A stretch of 64,000 nucleotides of DNA from Lachnospiraceae bacterium UBA3689 (lineage in GTDB: Bacteria; Bacillota; Clostridia; Lachnospirales; Lachnospiraceae). The notes under the pieces were generated by a model, which saw only the letters and a list, made by a program, of their open reading frames with translations, ran no database searches and was not told the DNA's origin. Both the position numbers and the translations under genes were made by a program. The DNA is taken from the NCBI GenBank assembly GCA_002371465.1, contig DFIU01000026.1, positions 1 to 64,000 of the forward strand, written 5' to 3'. The first letter of the stretch is position 1; every line of letters begins with the position of its first letter. Positions 9,176 through 19,027 of this stretch are shown here, in pieces.

Positions 9176-11854
9176 ATGAAGAATTATATATTTCCGTTCT
9201 TGTGGATGCGTGGGGAGCCGGAAGGGGTAATCCGGGAGGAGATGAGCCGGATTGATGCCTGCGGAATCGGAGCGGTCTGTCTGGAGGCCCGCCCTCACAA
9301 GGATTTCTGCGGTCCGGGCTGGTGGCATGATTTGGATATTGTCATTGATGAGGCGGTTCGCCGGAGGATGAAAATCTGGATTCTGGACGACAGGCATTTT
9401 CCGACTGGATACGCCAACGGCCTTCTGGATACCAAATACCCGGAGCGGAGAAAGAAATATCTTGCCTGCTCGGTCTGCGATATTTTTGGTGAGAAACGCC
9501 CCCACACCCTGAATGTGCGGAGGATGATGAAGCCGACGATCGGGTTCTGGCAGATCGGACAGCCGGTCGATGAAGAAGAACGAAAAAGCAATCGCCTGCT
9601 GGCCGTCCTTGCTGTGCGCTTTGCGGAAGGGAAGCTCTTCCATGAAGATGCTCTTGATCTCACCGATCAATATAAGGGCGGAGATAATCTGACCTTTACC
9701 CTTCCCGAGGGGCAGTGGCGGATACATGTCCTCTATACGACCCGTACGGACGGCGGCAATCCGTCCTACATCAACATGATCGATGCCGTTTCTGCCCATA
9801 CGCAGATTGAGGGCGTCTATGAGGAGCATTACAAAAGATATGGGGACCTGTTCGGACCGGTGATAGCCGGATTTTTCTCTGACGAACCCCAGTTTGGCAA
9901 TACGAATTCGCAGAATAGTGAGACCAGGCTGGGACAGCCGGGCATGCAGCTGCCCTGGAGCCAGGAGCTTGAGGAGATGCTGCGGGACCGGTACGGGACC
10001 AGCTGCCAGAAGGCGCTTCCCTTCCTGTTTGCAGAGGGAGAGGAGAGAGAGCTGACGCCCCAGATTCGCTATGACTACATGGACTGCGTCTCAAGACTCT
10101 ATGAGAGGGACTTCTCTAAAACCATCGGGGACTGGTGTCATGCTCACGGAGTAGAGTATATCGGTCACGTCGTAGAGGACAACAGTGTCCACAGCCGCTT
10201 AGGCCTTGGCGCTGGACACTGGTTCCGTGCTATGGCAGGCCAGGATATGGCCGGTATCGACGCGATTGGGGGACAGGTGGTTTTTGGCGCCCCACTTGAG
10301 GAGCGAACGGGGATGGGAGATCTCCGGATGGACGGAGAATTCTTCCACTACACACTGGGCAAGCTTGGAGCGTCCGCCGGACACCTGGATCCCAAAAAAG
10401 GCGGTCGTACCATGTGTGAACTGTTTGGTGCCTACGGTTGGAATTTTGGCGTAAGGGACCAGAAGCGCCTGCTGGATCACCTGCTGGTCCGGGGAGTCAA
10501 CCATCTCGTGCCGCACGCCTTTTCTATGGCAGAGTATCCGGACGCGGATTGTCCTCCACACTTTTACGCAAGGGGAAATAATCCCGAATTTCCTTTCTTC
10601 GCGGAGCTGATGAAGTATGGAAACCGCATGTGTGAGCTACTGAACGATGGAAGGCACGTCGCTTCAGTTGCTGTTCTGTATGATGGGGAGGCGGACTGGG
10701 CGGGGGACCGTATGCCCATGCAGAAAGTTTGTCGGACTCTCATGGAAAATCAGATCGATTTTGATATTGTAAGTCTGGATATGCTCAGCGACCTGCCTGC
10801 GGTCAATGGAAGCCTGGAGAATGGGGTCCTGACCATTCAGGATGTGAACTTTCATGCCCTCCTTATCCCCGGCGCAGACTATCTGCCGGAGAAGCTACTG
10901 CCCTTCGCCCAGCAGGATCCCACGTTTGAGATCTGGTTTGCAGATCAGCTGCCGGAGCGGCTTTTGATGGATGAAAGAAGGGAGGCACCCAAGGGTGATT
11001 CCTGGAAGTCCAGGTTCCGTGTCCTGCCCCTTAAGGAACTGGCTAACCAGATCCGTGTCAGAGGATGGAACCGCCTATCGGCAGAACCAGCCTTTCCAAG
11101 ACTGGAAATCTATGAATATGTCCGAAATGGCGCCGGTCTGGTCATGCTGCATAATGCATCGGCGGAGCAAAGCTTTGAGGGAGATCTCACCCTTCCCTTT
11201 AAAGAGGCACCGGTTCTCTACGATGGCATGGGCGATGAGGTCTTTACCTTAAAGCCCAGACGGACGGCAGAGGGCTGTATGGTAACCATTGCGCTTGATC
11301 CAGGGGAAAGCTGCATCCTGGCAGAGAGGAAGGCTCTTATTGCAGAGAACTGTGCCTTAAAAGAGAGCGGCGGCTGGAAGCCCCTAAAGGCAAGAGAAAA
11401 AGAGGCCGAACGCGTTCTGGACATCAGTGAAGGCTGGGATGTCTCGGCTGTTCGGGCAAAGACCTACCCGGACTATCCGGCTGAAGACCAGGTTGCAGGC
11501 CTTAAACCCTACAGTGAGGATCATCCGGATTTTTCCGGTATGATCCGTTATCGTAAGCAAATTCAGCTGGAGCAGGAGCCGGATTCGGCTCTCCTTGAGG
11601 TTGATCATGTTTTTGATGTTATGCGGGTACGGGTGAATGGGCAGAAGATTGCCTGCAGGCTGACCCCGCCTTATGCCGTGGACCTGGGACCGCTTCTTCA
11701 CGCCGGTGAAAATGAGCTGGAGATTGAGGTGGCGACGACACCGGCACGGGAGCAGAGCCGCTATCCGGCCGCCCCCTTTGATTTTACCTATGAGGCCAGT
11801 GATCCGACTGGAATGTACGGCAGGATCAGGCTGTATCTGTTTCCTAAGAAGTGA
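9176..11854 (+). CDS. large GH106-like glycoside hydrolase
   Basis: An 892-residue multi-domain protein that I place near GH106-type alpha-L-rhamnosidases and their unclassified relatives. It opens with a TIM-barrel-like part (about 1-460) carrying FFSDEPQF near residue 238 and HVVEDN near 329, acidic motifs of the kind used for catalysis in this group. A Rossmann-like or accessory part follows (about 500-700), then a C-terminal galactose-binding-like beta-sandwich with RVRVNGQKI and PGENELEIEV-type strands. No signal peptide, so intracellular. Substrate is uncertain; a rhamnosyl or related deoxy-sugar glycoside is the best guess. The AraC-GH39 fusion starts only 10 nt downstream, so both are probably one operon. 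Confidence 0.6.
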   Translation: MKNYIFPFLWMRGEPEGVIREEMSRIDACGIGAVCLEARPHKDFCGPGWWHDLDIVIDEAVRRRMKIWILDDRHFPTGYANGLLDTKYPERRKKYLACSVCDIFGEKRPHTLNVRRMMKPTIGFWQIGQPVDEEERKSNRLLAVLAVRFAEGKLFHEDALDLTDQYKGGDNLTFTLPEGQWRIHVLYTTRTDGGNPSYINMIDAVSAHTQIEGVYEEHYKRYGDLFGPVIAGFFSDEPQFGNTNSQNSETRLGQPGMQLPWSQELEEMLRDRYGTSCQKALPFLFAEGEERELTPQIRYDYMDCVSRLYERDFSKTIGDWCHAHGVEYIGHVVEDNSVHSRLGLGAGHWFRAMAGQDMAGIDAIGGQVVFGAPLEERTGMGDLRMDGEFFHYTLGKLGASAGHLDPKKGGRTMCELFGAYGWNFGVRDQKRLLDHLLVRGVNHLVPHAFSMAEYPDADCPPHFYARGNNPEFPFFAELMKYGNRMCELLNDGRHVASVAVLYDGEADWAGDRMPMQKVCRTLMENQIDFDIVSLDMLSDLPAVNGSLENGVLTIQDVNFHALLIPGADYLPEKLLPFAQQDPTFEIWFADQLPERLLMDERREAPKGDSWKSRFRVLPLKELANQIRVRGWNRLSAEPAFPRLEIYEYVRNGAGLVMLHNASAEQSFEGDLTLPFKEAPVLYDGMGDEVFTLKPRRTAEGCMVTIALDPGESCILAERKALIAENCALKESGGWKPLKAREKEAERVLDISEGWDVSAVRAKTYPDYPAEDQVAGLKPYSEDHPDFSGMIRYRKQIQLEQEPDSALLEVDHVFDVMRVRVNGQKIACRLTPPYAVDLGPLLHAGENELEIEVATTPAREQSRYPAAPFDFTYEASDPTGMYGRIRLYLFPKK

Positions 11855-11863
11855 GGAAGACTG

Positions 11864-14272
11864 ATGGCAAAAAGAGATCGTTTCAATGTTGAAATATATG
11901 ATAAGGCGGACAGTGGTGAGCAGTTCCACCAGCAGGTGCTGTTGCTGTTCGTTCTGGAGGGCAGCCTGGAGGTCAAGGTTGAAAACAAGATCTCCCACCT
12001 GAAAGCAGAGGACCTTCTGGTCGTCAATGCCAATAAAACTTATGTGTCGCGAGCGGCGGACAATGTTCTCTACCTCGTGTTCTCTATTGATTTTTCTGTA
12101 GTATCAGAGGTCTTTCAGACTGGAGATGTCATCTTCTGGTGTGATTCTACCGTATCAGAGAATGAACGGTATGAAGACCTTCGCATCCTGGTGCGCCGGA
12201 TGCTGAATCACTATATCGAGTCCGGCAGAAAACAGGATTCCTTTGGCTATCTAAGCGACTGTTACGCGATTTTGAACCAGCTGACGGCAAACTTTATGAT
12301 CCGCACGGGGGAGATTACGGGCGGAGAAGAGCATGACCGCTATGGAGAGAGACTGAACCAGATCAATAACTACATCTATGCCAATTATAATCAGGCGATC
12401 AGTATGCGGGATCTGTCTGAGAAATTATACCTGTCAAACGGGTATCTGTCCCGTTTCTTTAAGAAGAACTACGGGGTGAGTTTTGTGACCTATCTGACCA
12501 ATGTGCGTGTCTATCATGCCGCGGATGATCTGCTCTATACAGAGGCCCCGGTGACCCGGATTGCCTACAACAACGGCTTCACCTCAGCGGCCATGTTCAA
12601 CAAGGCTTTTAAAAAGGCCTACGGAATCACACCATCGGAATTCCGCAAACGGGCGCTCCCCAAGAAAATGGAAAAGGAGAATCCGGAACACGAGAAGCAG
12701 ATCACCAGAAGGCTGGAAAAGGTCCTGAACGGACATGCGGACCCAGGAGAGAGCAGTCAGAGAGTCAATGTGACGGCCGGTGAGTTTTCAGTAGAGGAGC
12801 AGACCCCGCTTGTACCCTACTGGGGCAAAATTATTAATTTTGGATCTGCTGCCAATCTCCTCCACTCATCTGTCCGGGAACATCTGCTGATTTTAAAAGA
12901 GGCCCTGGGCTTTGAGTATGTGCGGTTCTGGAATCTGTTCTCCAGGGAGTTGTATATTGATCCGGCACAGGAGACTTATAATTTCGCGCAGATTGATTCC
13001 ATTCTGGATTTTATTCTGGAGCAGGGGATGAAACCCTTCATTGAGCTGGGGATGAAACCCAACCTGATCCATTATGAGATCGGAAGAATGTCGGGGGATG
13101 GTGATCAGGCGGGACAGATGGACGAGATCACGCTTGAAATGTGGACCAGAATGGTTGAAGCCTTTCTCCGCCATCTGTCCAATCGGTATGGACAGGATAT
13201 ATTGGACGGCTGGCAGATGGAACTTTGGTATGACGAGGACTGGAGGCGGAACCCAGAGAAATATAACTCCCGTTATATTGAGATGTTCTGCGAGACTTAT
13301 CGACTGATTAAAAGCTGCAATGACCGGATCGCCTTCGGAGGTTACAGCATTCGGATGGATGCGGGCATGGAGCGGCGGCGGAATTTCCTGCTTGAACTCA
13401 ACCAGGCGGCCTGCCGGCCTGATTTTATCAGCATCATGTACTACGGCTATGAGCGGGGCGGCGATGAACTGGACCGGTTTGCGAAGCAGACGACAGATAA
13501 TGATGCCCTTCTCCACATGCTCTCGCGGGAAAAAAAACTGGTGGAAGAGTGCGGATTCGGAGATGTGCCCCTGTATTTGAATGAGTGGAACCTCACTCCC
13601 AGTGTCCGAAACTACATCAATGACACCACCTTCAAGGGGGCCTACATCGTCAAAAATGTTATTGATGTCTATGGATTGATTGATGCCATGGGATATGGGG
13701 CGGGAAGTGACCGGACCTATGCCTTTTATGATACATCGGAGATCCTCTTTGGAGGGGCGGGCCTCTTGACCAACGATGGAATTATGAAGCCCGCAGCCTT
13801 TGCCTTCGACTTTTTGAACCACAGACTCTTTCCCTACTATCTGGGAAAGACCCGCAACTATCTCGTCACAACGGATTTGCACGACAATTACGCCATCATC
13901 TGCCACAACCAGCAGCGGCTCAATTACAACTATTACCTGACCCCGGAGACCGCTCTTGAGCGGGACAGTATGTGGAAGTATTACGAGGGCCGCAGCCGGC
14001 TGAACATTCGCGTCCGCATCTCAGGCGCCTCCGACGGTGAGTATTCGATCAAGATCTATCGGATCAATGACCAGAACGGCAGCGTTTTGCGCATCTGGCA
14101 GGAGCTGGACTTTGAAAAGGAGCCTTCCAGAAACGATATCAAGTACTTCCGCCGTGCCTGTGAGCCCAATCTGACCATCAGTACGACGGAGGCTATCGGC
14201 GGTGTCCTGATGATCGAGGAACAGATGCAGCCCAATGAGATCGCGGTCATCCGCGTCCACAAGACCAGATAA
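11864..14272 (+). CDS. AraC-type regulator fused to a GH39-like barrel (fusion A)
   Basis: An 802-residue fusion. Residues 1-90 are a cupin-like sensor, about 165-265 a two-helix-turn-helix AraC/XylS DNA-binding domain ending in AYGITPSEF, and about 310-800 a GH39-type barrel plus beta domain. GH39 enzymes are retaining beta-xylosidases. Here the usual acid/base sequence W-N-E-P reads W-Y-D-E (residues 455-458), while a candidate nucleophile remains in YLNEWN (Glu574). The barrel may therefore sense xylosides rather than cleave them. No signal peptide, consistent with a cytoplasmic regulator. It is sandwiched between the GH106-like gene and an MFS carrier gene 17 nt downstream, and likely controls this locus. 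Confidence 0.8.
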   Translation: MAKRDRFNVEIYDKADSGEQFHQQVLLLFVLEGSLEVKVENKISHLKAEDLLVVNANKTYVSRAADNVLYLVFSIDFSVVSEVFQTGDVIFWCDSTVSENERYEDLRILVRRMLNHYIESGRKQDSFGYLSDCYAILNQLTANFMIRTGEITGGEEHDRYGERLNQINNYIYANYNQAISMRDLSEKLYLSNGYLSRFFKKNYGVSFVTYLTNVRVYHAADDLLYTEAPVTRIAYNNGFTSAAMFNKAFKKAYGITPSEFRKRALPKKMEKENPEHEKQITRRLEKVLNGHADPGESSQRVNVTAGEFSVEEQTPLVPYWGKIINFGSAANLLHSSVREHLLILKEALGFEYVRFWNLFSRELYIDPAQETYNFAQIDSILDFILEQGMKPFIELGMKPNLIHYEIGRMSGDGDQAGQMDEITLEMWTRMVEAFLRHLSNRYGQDILDGWQMELWYDEDWRRNPEKYNSRYIEMFCETYRLIKSCNDRIAFGGYSIRMDAGMERRRNFLLELNQAACRPDFISIMYYGYERGGDELDRFAKQTTDNDALLHMLSREKKLVEECGFGDVPLYLNEWNLTPSVRNYINDTTFKGAYIVKNVIDVYGLIDAMGYGAGSDRTYAFYDTSEILFGGAGLLTNDGIMKPAAFAFDFLNHRLFPYYLGKTRNYLVTTDLHDNYAIICHNQQRLNYNYYLTPETALERDSMWKYYEGRSRLNIRVRISGASDGEYSIKIYRINDQNGSVLRIWQELDFEKEPSRNDIKYFRRACEPNLTISTTEAIGGVLMIEEQMQPNEIAVIRVHKTR

Positions 14273-14289
14273 GAATACCGGAGGAAACG

Positions 14290-15534
14290 ATGAAAAAACA
14301 GGACGCAAACTACACAAAGAAACGATGGATCATCCTGTTTGCCTGCTGTCTGGCGAATCTCTGCCTTGGTTCCATTTATGCCTGGAGCGTCTTTGCCTCT
14401 CCCATGGCAGACTATCTGACCTCCCTAAGAGGAATGGCAATCACGACCGGCGACCTTGCGATTGTTTACACCGTGGCAAATGCCGTGGGTCCGATCACCA
14501 TGATTACAGGCGGCTGGTTCAACGATCGCTTCGGACCGAAGAAAGTGATCTTTGTCGGCGGCGCTCTATTCGGGGCAGGTATGATCGCATCGAGTTTCGC
14601 TAATGGAATTGGGGCCCTGCTTGTGACCTATGGGCTTATGTGCGGGCTGGGTCTTGGGATGGCCTACGGCTGCACGATCAGCAGCTGTGTCAAATTTTTC
14701 CCCGATAAGCGCGGCCTTATTGGCGGCATTACGACAGCTGTCTACGGTTTTTCTTCCGTCATCCTTCCGCCTGTTGTTACGACCATCGTGCAGAGGGCGA
14801 GCGTTACGACTGCCTTTCGTTACGTCGGAATGGCCTTTCTGGTCATCATGACGATCTGCTCTCTTATTGTGGAACAATGTCCTGCGGGCTTTGTTCCGGA
14901 GGGATGGACGCCGCCCGCTGTGACGGACAGGAAGCAGGCCTCCCCTGACCAGGACTGGCGGGGGATGCTGAGAAGCCCGGTTTTTTATGTCATGCTGGTC
15001 CTTTTGATGTGCGGAGCCTTTTCCGGGATGATGATCATCTCGCAGGCCTCTGCCGTGGCCTCCGGTATGCTTGGCATGACAGCCGCAGCTGCCGGTGCTG
15101 TCGTTTCGGTTCTGGCTCTCTTTAACGCATGCGGCCGTCTCCTGGCAGGCTATATCTCTGATCGGATAGGGCGTATCAATACTCTGCTGATCTCCTGCAT
15201 CCTGTCTTTCCTGGGACTTTTGCTGCTCGCTTTTGTCGGCAGCCGGATGCCGGCTTTCTATGGAGGAATCGCCCTCACCGGACTTTCTTTTGGGGCCTTC
15301 ATGGGGGTCTATCCGGGCTTTACCGCCGACCAGTTCGGCGCAAAAAACAACAGCGTAAACTACGGTATCATGTTCATCGGTTTTGCCCTGGCCGGATTGT
15401 TCGGTCCTATGATTATGAAAAATATCTATGCTTCCGCCGGCAGCTACAACAGGGCCTTCCTTGTCGCCGCTGCCTTAAGCACCGTTGGAGCCTGCCTGAC
15501 CTTTATTTGTCATCGGCTGACGAGAAGGAATTGA
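14290..15534 (+). CDS. MFS transporter, OFA (oxalate/formate antiporter-like) family
   Basis: A 414-residue carrier with twelve predicted membrane helices. The start ACCLANLCLGSIYAWSVFASPM and the loop NDRFGPKK resemble the OFA branch of the major facilitator superfamily, which moves small carboxylates. It follows fusion A by 17 nt with GGAGGAAACG before the ATG. Its place among glycosidases suggests export or exchange of an organic acid or acidic sugar made during glycan breakdown; that is inference. The ATG at 14290 is well supported. Confidence 0.8.
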   Translation: MKKQDANYTKKRWIILFACCLANLCLGSIYAWSVFASPMADYLTSLRGMAITTGDLAIVYTVANAVGPITMITGGWFNDRFGPKKVIFVGGALFGAGMIASSFANGIGALLVTYGLMCGLGLGMAYGCTISSCVKFFPDKRGLIGGITTAVYGFSSVILPPVVTTIVQRASVTTAFRYVGMAFLVIMTICSLIVEQCPAGFVPEGWTPPAVTDRKQASPDQDWRGMLRSPVFYVMLVLLMCGAFSGMMIISQASAVASGMLGMTAAAAGAVVSVLALFNACGRLLAGYISDRIGRINTLLISCILSFLGLLLLAFVGSRMPAFYGGIALTGLSFGAFMGVYPGFTADQFGAKNNSVNYGIMFIGFALAGLFGPMIMKNIYASAGSYNRAFLVAAALSTVGACLTFICHRLTRRN

Positions 15535-15561
15535 GGGAAATGTTGGAAACGTTGGAAACCT

Positions 15562-15581
15562 TATAATGTGCCATGCGGCAC
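15562..15581 (+). promoter_or_regulatory. perfect -10 box followed by a small hairpin
   Basis: TATAAT at 15562-15567 is a perfect -10 box, followed by the hairpin GTGCC-ATGC-GGCAC (15568-15581), just upstream of the esterase gene. A good -35 box at standard spacing is missing, though GTTGGAAAC is repeated twice immediately upstream and might bind an activator. Candidate only. Confidence 0.35.
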
Positions 15582-15603
15582 TGGATGAAAGGAGAGAAAT
15601 AAG

Positions 15604-16635
15604 ATGAGGATGGAAACTTTTGTATTAAACGAAGAACGCCAGGTTACCCTGACTGCTTACCTCCAGGAGGTCGGCGGAGAGTACCGCACGGTGACCAGAA
15701 GACCGGGAATTCTGATTCTGCCCGGAGGGGGCTACTCGTTCTGTTCGGATCGGGAAGCTGATCCGGTGGCTTTTCCCTTTTTAAAGGCGGGTTATGATGC
15801 CTTTATTCTCCGCTATTCGGTCAAGGAGGCGGCTAAGTGGCCGCAGCCCCTCAAGGATTACGATCAGACCATGGAGTTTATGCTGGCACATGCTAAGGAG
15901 TGGCACCTGCTGCCGGATAAGATCGCGGTAATTGGCTTCTCCGCAGGCGGTCATCTGGCGGGAGCGGCGGCGACCATGGCTGACCATCGGCCGGCAGCGG
16001 CCATTCTGGGTTACCCTGTTTTGAATGAGGATGTAAAGGGCTGCCTTGACTCAGCCCCTTCTGTGATTCCTTACGTGGATGAAAAGACCTGTCCCTGCTT
16101 CATCTTTGCAACCAGGACCGATACCGTTGTTCCGATTCAGAATACGATCGATATGGCTGCCGCATTGAACCGCAGCGGCATTTCCTTTGAGACCCACATC
16201 TATGCATTCGGACCTCACGGTTTCTCGACGGCGGATCATTCGGTGCAGAATCGAAACACGATTATTGCGGACCGGGTCAAAAACTGGGTAGAGGACAGCA
16301 TAAGCTGGCTCAGGGATATGCTGGGGGATTTTGGTGACGGAGGTATGACAAAACCGGTCTGTAAGCCCCATGTTACAGACGACGGAGAGGCCTGGTTGTC
16401 CCTTGACTGTACGGTCAGCAGGCTGTTTGGCAATCCGGAAGCCAAGAAAATTCTGGCTCCGGTAATCGCCCAGATGAAAGAAAAAATTGAACCCTTTGCT
16501 CCGGAACTTACCTTTGAGGCGATGATGCAGATCCTTGGAAACATGAAACTTCGCGATCTTTTAAGTGAGCGTGAGATTGCAGTTGCGGACTTTGACCGGC
16601 TGGATGAGCAGCTCGGAAAGGTACCCAACATCTGA
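15604..16635 (+). CDS. alpha/beta-hydrolase carbohydrate esterase (acetyl/feruloyl type)
   Basis: A 343-residue esterase. The oxyanion loop LPGGGY is near residue 38, the nucleophile elbow GFSAGGHLA at about 117-125, the catalytic Asp in TRTDTVVP and His in FGPHGFS. This matches the BD-FAE/acetyl-xylan-esterase-like group. The catalytic domain ends near residue 245; a further 100 residues form a separate C-terminal domain I do not recognise. No signal peptide. It would remove acetyl or hydroxycinnamoyl groups from imported xylo-oligosaccharides so that GH43 and GH3 can act. Fusion B starts 16 nt downstream. Confidence 0.75.
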   Translation: MRMETFVLNEERQVTLTAYLQEVGGEYRTVTRRPGILILPGGGYSFCSDREADPVAFPFLKAGYDAFILRYSVKEAAKWPQPLKDYDQTMEFMLAHAKEWHLLPDKIAVIGFSAGGHLAGAAATMADHRPAAAILGYPVLNEDVKGCLDSAPSVIPYVDEKTCPCFIFATRTDTVVPIQNTIDMAAALNRSGISFETHIYAFGPHGFSTADHSVQNRNTIIADRVKNWVEDSISWLRDMLGDFGDGGMTKPVCKPHVTDDGEAWLSLDCTVSRLFGNPEAKKILAPVIAQMKEKIEPFAPELTFEAMMQILGNMKLRDLLSEREIAVADFDRLDEQLGKVPNI

Positions 16636-16651
16636 GAGGAACAGACGGTTC

Positions 16652-19027
16652 ATGTTGGAATATGAGATTGAGCTTTTGAACTGGAAATCTGATATCGCAG
16701 AACAGGTAGAGGAACTGCGGATCTTTTACTTCCTGCGAGGTGGAGGAGATGTCCTGTTGTCTGGCAGGACCTTCCGGGCGGGGAAGAATGATATCTTTCT
16801 TGTCAATCACCAGGAGACCTGCCGGATCAGCATGGATCAGAATGTGATGGCAGCGGTACTTACAGTTGATTATTACCAGATGTGCCGGACTCTTGAGACG
16901 GATGAACTTCGATTTTCTTTGAACAGCTGTCTGAGCGGCAGCAGCTCCTGTCGAAAGATCGCAGCGGATATGCAGAAGCTGCTGCTGGCCTGGTCGGAGC
17001 AAAGGGGAGGCCACACTTATCGGGAACGCGCTGCCTTTTATATGGTGTTGGATATCCTGCAGGAGAAATTTCTGGCGAAAGAGAGTCTGGTCACTGGTCG
17101 ATCTGAGTGCAGCCGAAGAGCCATGCACATGATCAGTTACATACGGCAGAATTACAGGAACGAGATCAGTCTGCGGGAGGTTGCTGCGGAGATCGGCTTG
17201 TCGACCTCTGCGGCCTCCCGCCTCTTTTTGCGTGAGACCGGGGAACATTTTGCCGTCTATACCAATTCCGTTCGCCTGCAGCACTTTGTGAAGGACCTTT
17301 TGCATACGGACTTTCCGGTGACAAAGATCGGCCTGGACAGCGGCTTTTCCAGTCCATCTGTATTGAACCGGGTGTTTCGGGAGCGCTATCAGATGTCGCC
17401 CTCCGAGTACCGGAGAAGAAATGCTTTACAGTCAGGCGAAGAGCGGAAGGAGATTCAGCAGAACTTCCGGGAGGCTATAAAGGAAGCCGGAGGGGGCAGT
17501 CGCCTTGTCGGGAATGAGCGGACTCTGGTGGAGGCAGATGTGAGGCAGAGTCGTCCCAACCGGAAGCGCAGGATTGAGATCCTGAACGGAGGCACCTTTT
17601 ATCACCTGCGTTCTGCAGGCATGCAGCGGCAGATGACCGAGATTGCAGACCGGCTGCGGGTCCGCTATCTGCGTATGTGGAGTCCCTTCTCCAAGCAAAT
17701 GATGGTGCTGGGAGACAAGGGAACCTATAATTTTTCTTTTCTGGATGAGATTCTGGATTTTTGCGTCGATCATCATTTAAAACCCTTTATTGACATGGGA
17801 CAAAGGACAGACGCTGCGCTGGCCAATGAGCGGATGAGTATCTACGATTACAGCAGCGTGATTCCCTTTTCAAGTGAGATCGTCTGGCTGGAACTGGTCC
17901 GCAGCTTTGTTGCCCACTGCGTGCAGCGGTACGGCAAGGAGGAGGTGCTGGGCTGGGTCTTTGAGATTACCCTGTTTTTAAATGCTGAGCCCTACTATCA
18001 GACTGATCGTTACAGCATCAGCGGCGCTTATGCAAAGACCTTTCGTGCGATCCGGCAGGCTCTGCCCGGGGCAGTCATTGCGGGACCGGGACTTCCCGGA
18101 GACGGCGATGCGGAACTGGTGGAGGCCCTGGTAAAGCAGTTTTTGGACGCGAATTGCACCCCGGATATTTTTACCTGTATCTGTTTTCCATATGACAAAA
18201 TCGGCGGCGATACCCAGGTGATTCACGTTGGAAAGCAGTCCTTTCATCGGATAGAGGACAGCGACTTCTTTACGAAAGAAATCGATATCCTGAAAGAAGC
18301 CCTGCGAAAATATGAATTTACCGGAAAGCTGATTGTCACCGAGTTGGGCTTTAGCATCGCGAATCGGAATTATATGCAGGACAGTGTCTACCGGGGTTGT
18401 TTCCTCCTGCAAAATGTATTGAGAAATTATGAAAAAGTGGATGATATCGGCATCTTTTACGCATCGGACCTGCTCAATGTCTTTTCCGATACGAGAGAGG
18501 TTCTCTCAGGATCTGGAGGAATTGTTTCGCGTTCTGGCATCCCGAAACCGGCCTTCTATGCCTTTGAATTTTTGAACACGATGGGAAGACTGAAACTGAA
18601 GCAGACGGACAGTTGCATTGTGACAGCGGAGACAGAGAATGAGATCCATATCCTGTGCTTCTCCTGTCAAAATCCTGGGACAGAATATTATCTGGCTGAG
18701 GAGAACTGCTACCGGCCTGGGGATATTCCTGACTTATTCCCCGAAGGGGAGGCGCATGAAATGCGCTTTGACCTGCACCTGCCGGGAGATGACGACCAAT
18801 ACCTGGTGCAGCAAAGAATCCTTAATAAGGAGAATGGGTCAGCCTTGAACAAATGGATTCAGTTTGGCTGTGAGAAGGAGCTGCCTCGAAGCGTTGTGAA
18901 TTATCTTCGCCAGGTAGCCGTTCCTACGATACAGATCAGGCGGATGCGGGCAAAAAAGGGAAAACTGAACTTTTCGGTAGAATTGCAGCCAAATGAGATG
19001 CGGGAGATTACGATTTGCAGGGTCTGA
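16652..19027 (+). CDS. AraC-type regulator fused to a GH39-like barrel (fusion B)
   Basis: A 791-residue paralogue of fusion A. A cupin-like N terminus (1-75), an AraC helix-turn-helix pair (about 155-255, ending YQMSPSEYRRR) and a GH39-like barrel with C-terminal beta domain (about 305-790). The acid/base segment reads FEITLFLNAEP (437-447), with extra residues before N-A-E-P compared with the usual FEVWNEP. The nucleophile equivalent may be Glu564 in VTELGF. I start at the ATG at 16652; the frame is open to 16565 but that would overlap the esterase gene. It probably controls the following symporter and GH3 genes. Confidence 0.78.
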   Translation: MLEYEIELLNWKSDIAEQVEELRIFYFLRGGGDVLLSGRTFRAGKNDIFLVNHQETCRISMDQNVMAAVLTVDYYQMCRTLETDELRFSLNSCLSGSSSCRKIAADMQKLLLAWSEQRGGHTYRERAAFYMVLDILQEKFLAKESLVTGRSECSRRAMHMISYIRQNYRNEISLREVAAEIGLSTSAASRLFLRETGEHFAVYTNSVRLQHFVKDLLHTDFPVTKIGLDSGFSSPSVLNRVFRERYQMSPSEYRRRNALQSGEERKEIQQNFREAIKEAGGGSRLVGNERTLVEADVRQSRPNRKRRIEILNGGTFYHLRSAGMQRQMTEIADRLRVRYLRMWSPFSKQMMVLGDKGTYNFSFLDEILDFCVDHHLKPFIDMGQRTDAALANERMSIYDYSSVIPFSSEIVWLELVRSFVAHCVQRYGKEEVLGWVFEITLFLNAEPYYQTDRYSISGAYAKTFRAIRQALPGAVIAGPGLPGDGDAELVEALVKQFLDANCTPDIFTCICFPYDKIGGDTQVIHVGKQSFHRIEDSDFFTKEIDILKEALRKYEFTGKLIVTELGFSIANRNYMQDSVYRGCFLLQNVLRNYEKVDDIGIFYASDLLNVFSDTREVLSGSGGIVSRSGIPKPAFYAFEFLNTMGRLKLKQTDSCIVTAETENEIHILCFSCQNPGTEYYLAEENCYRPGDIPDLFPEGEAHEMRFDLHLPGDDDQYLVQQRILNKENGSALNKWIQFGCEKELPRSVVNYLRQVAVPTIQIRRMRAKKGKLNFSVELQPNEMREITICRV

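Noticed and set aside
12893..13906. Minus-strand open frame of 337 codons opposite AraC-GH39 fusion A
   Set aside because: It overlaps a conserved GH39-like barrel and shows no recognisable domain or ribosome site.
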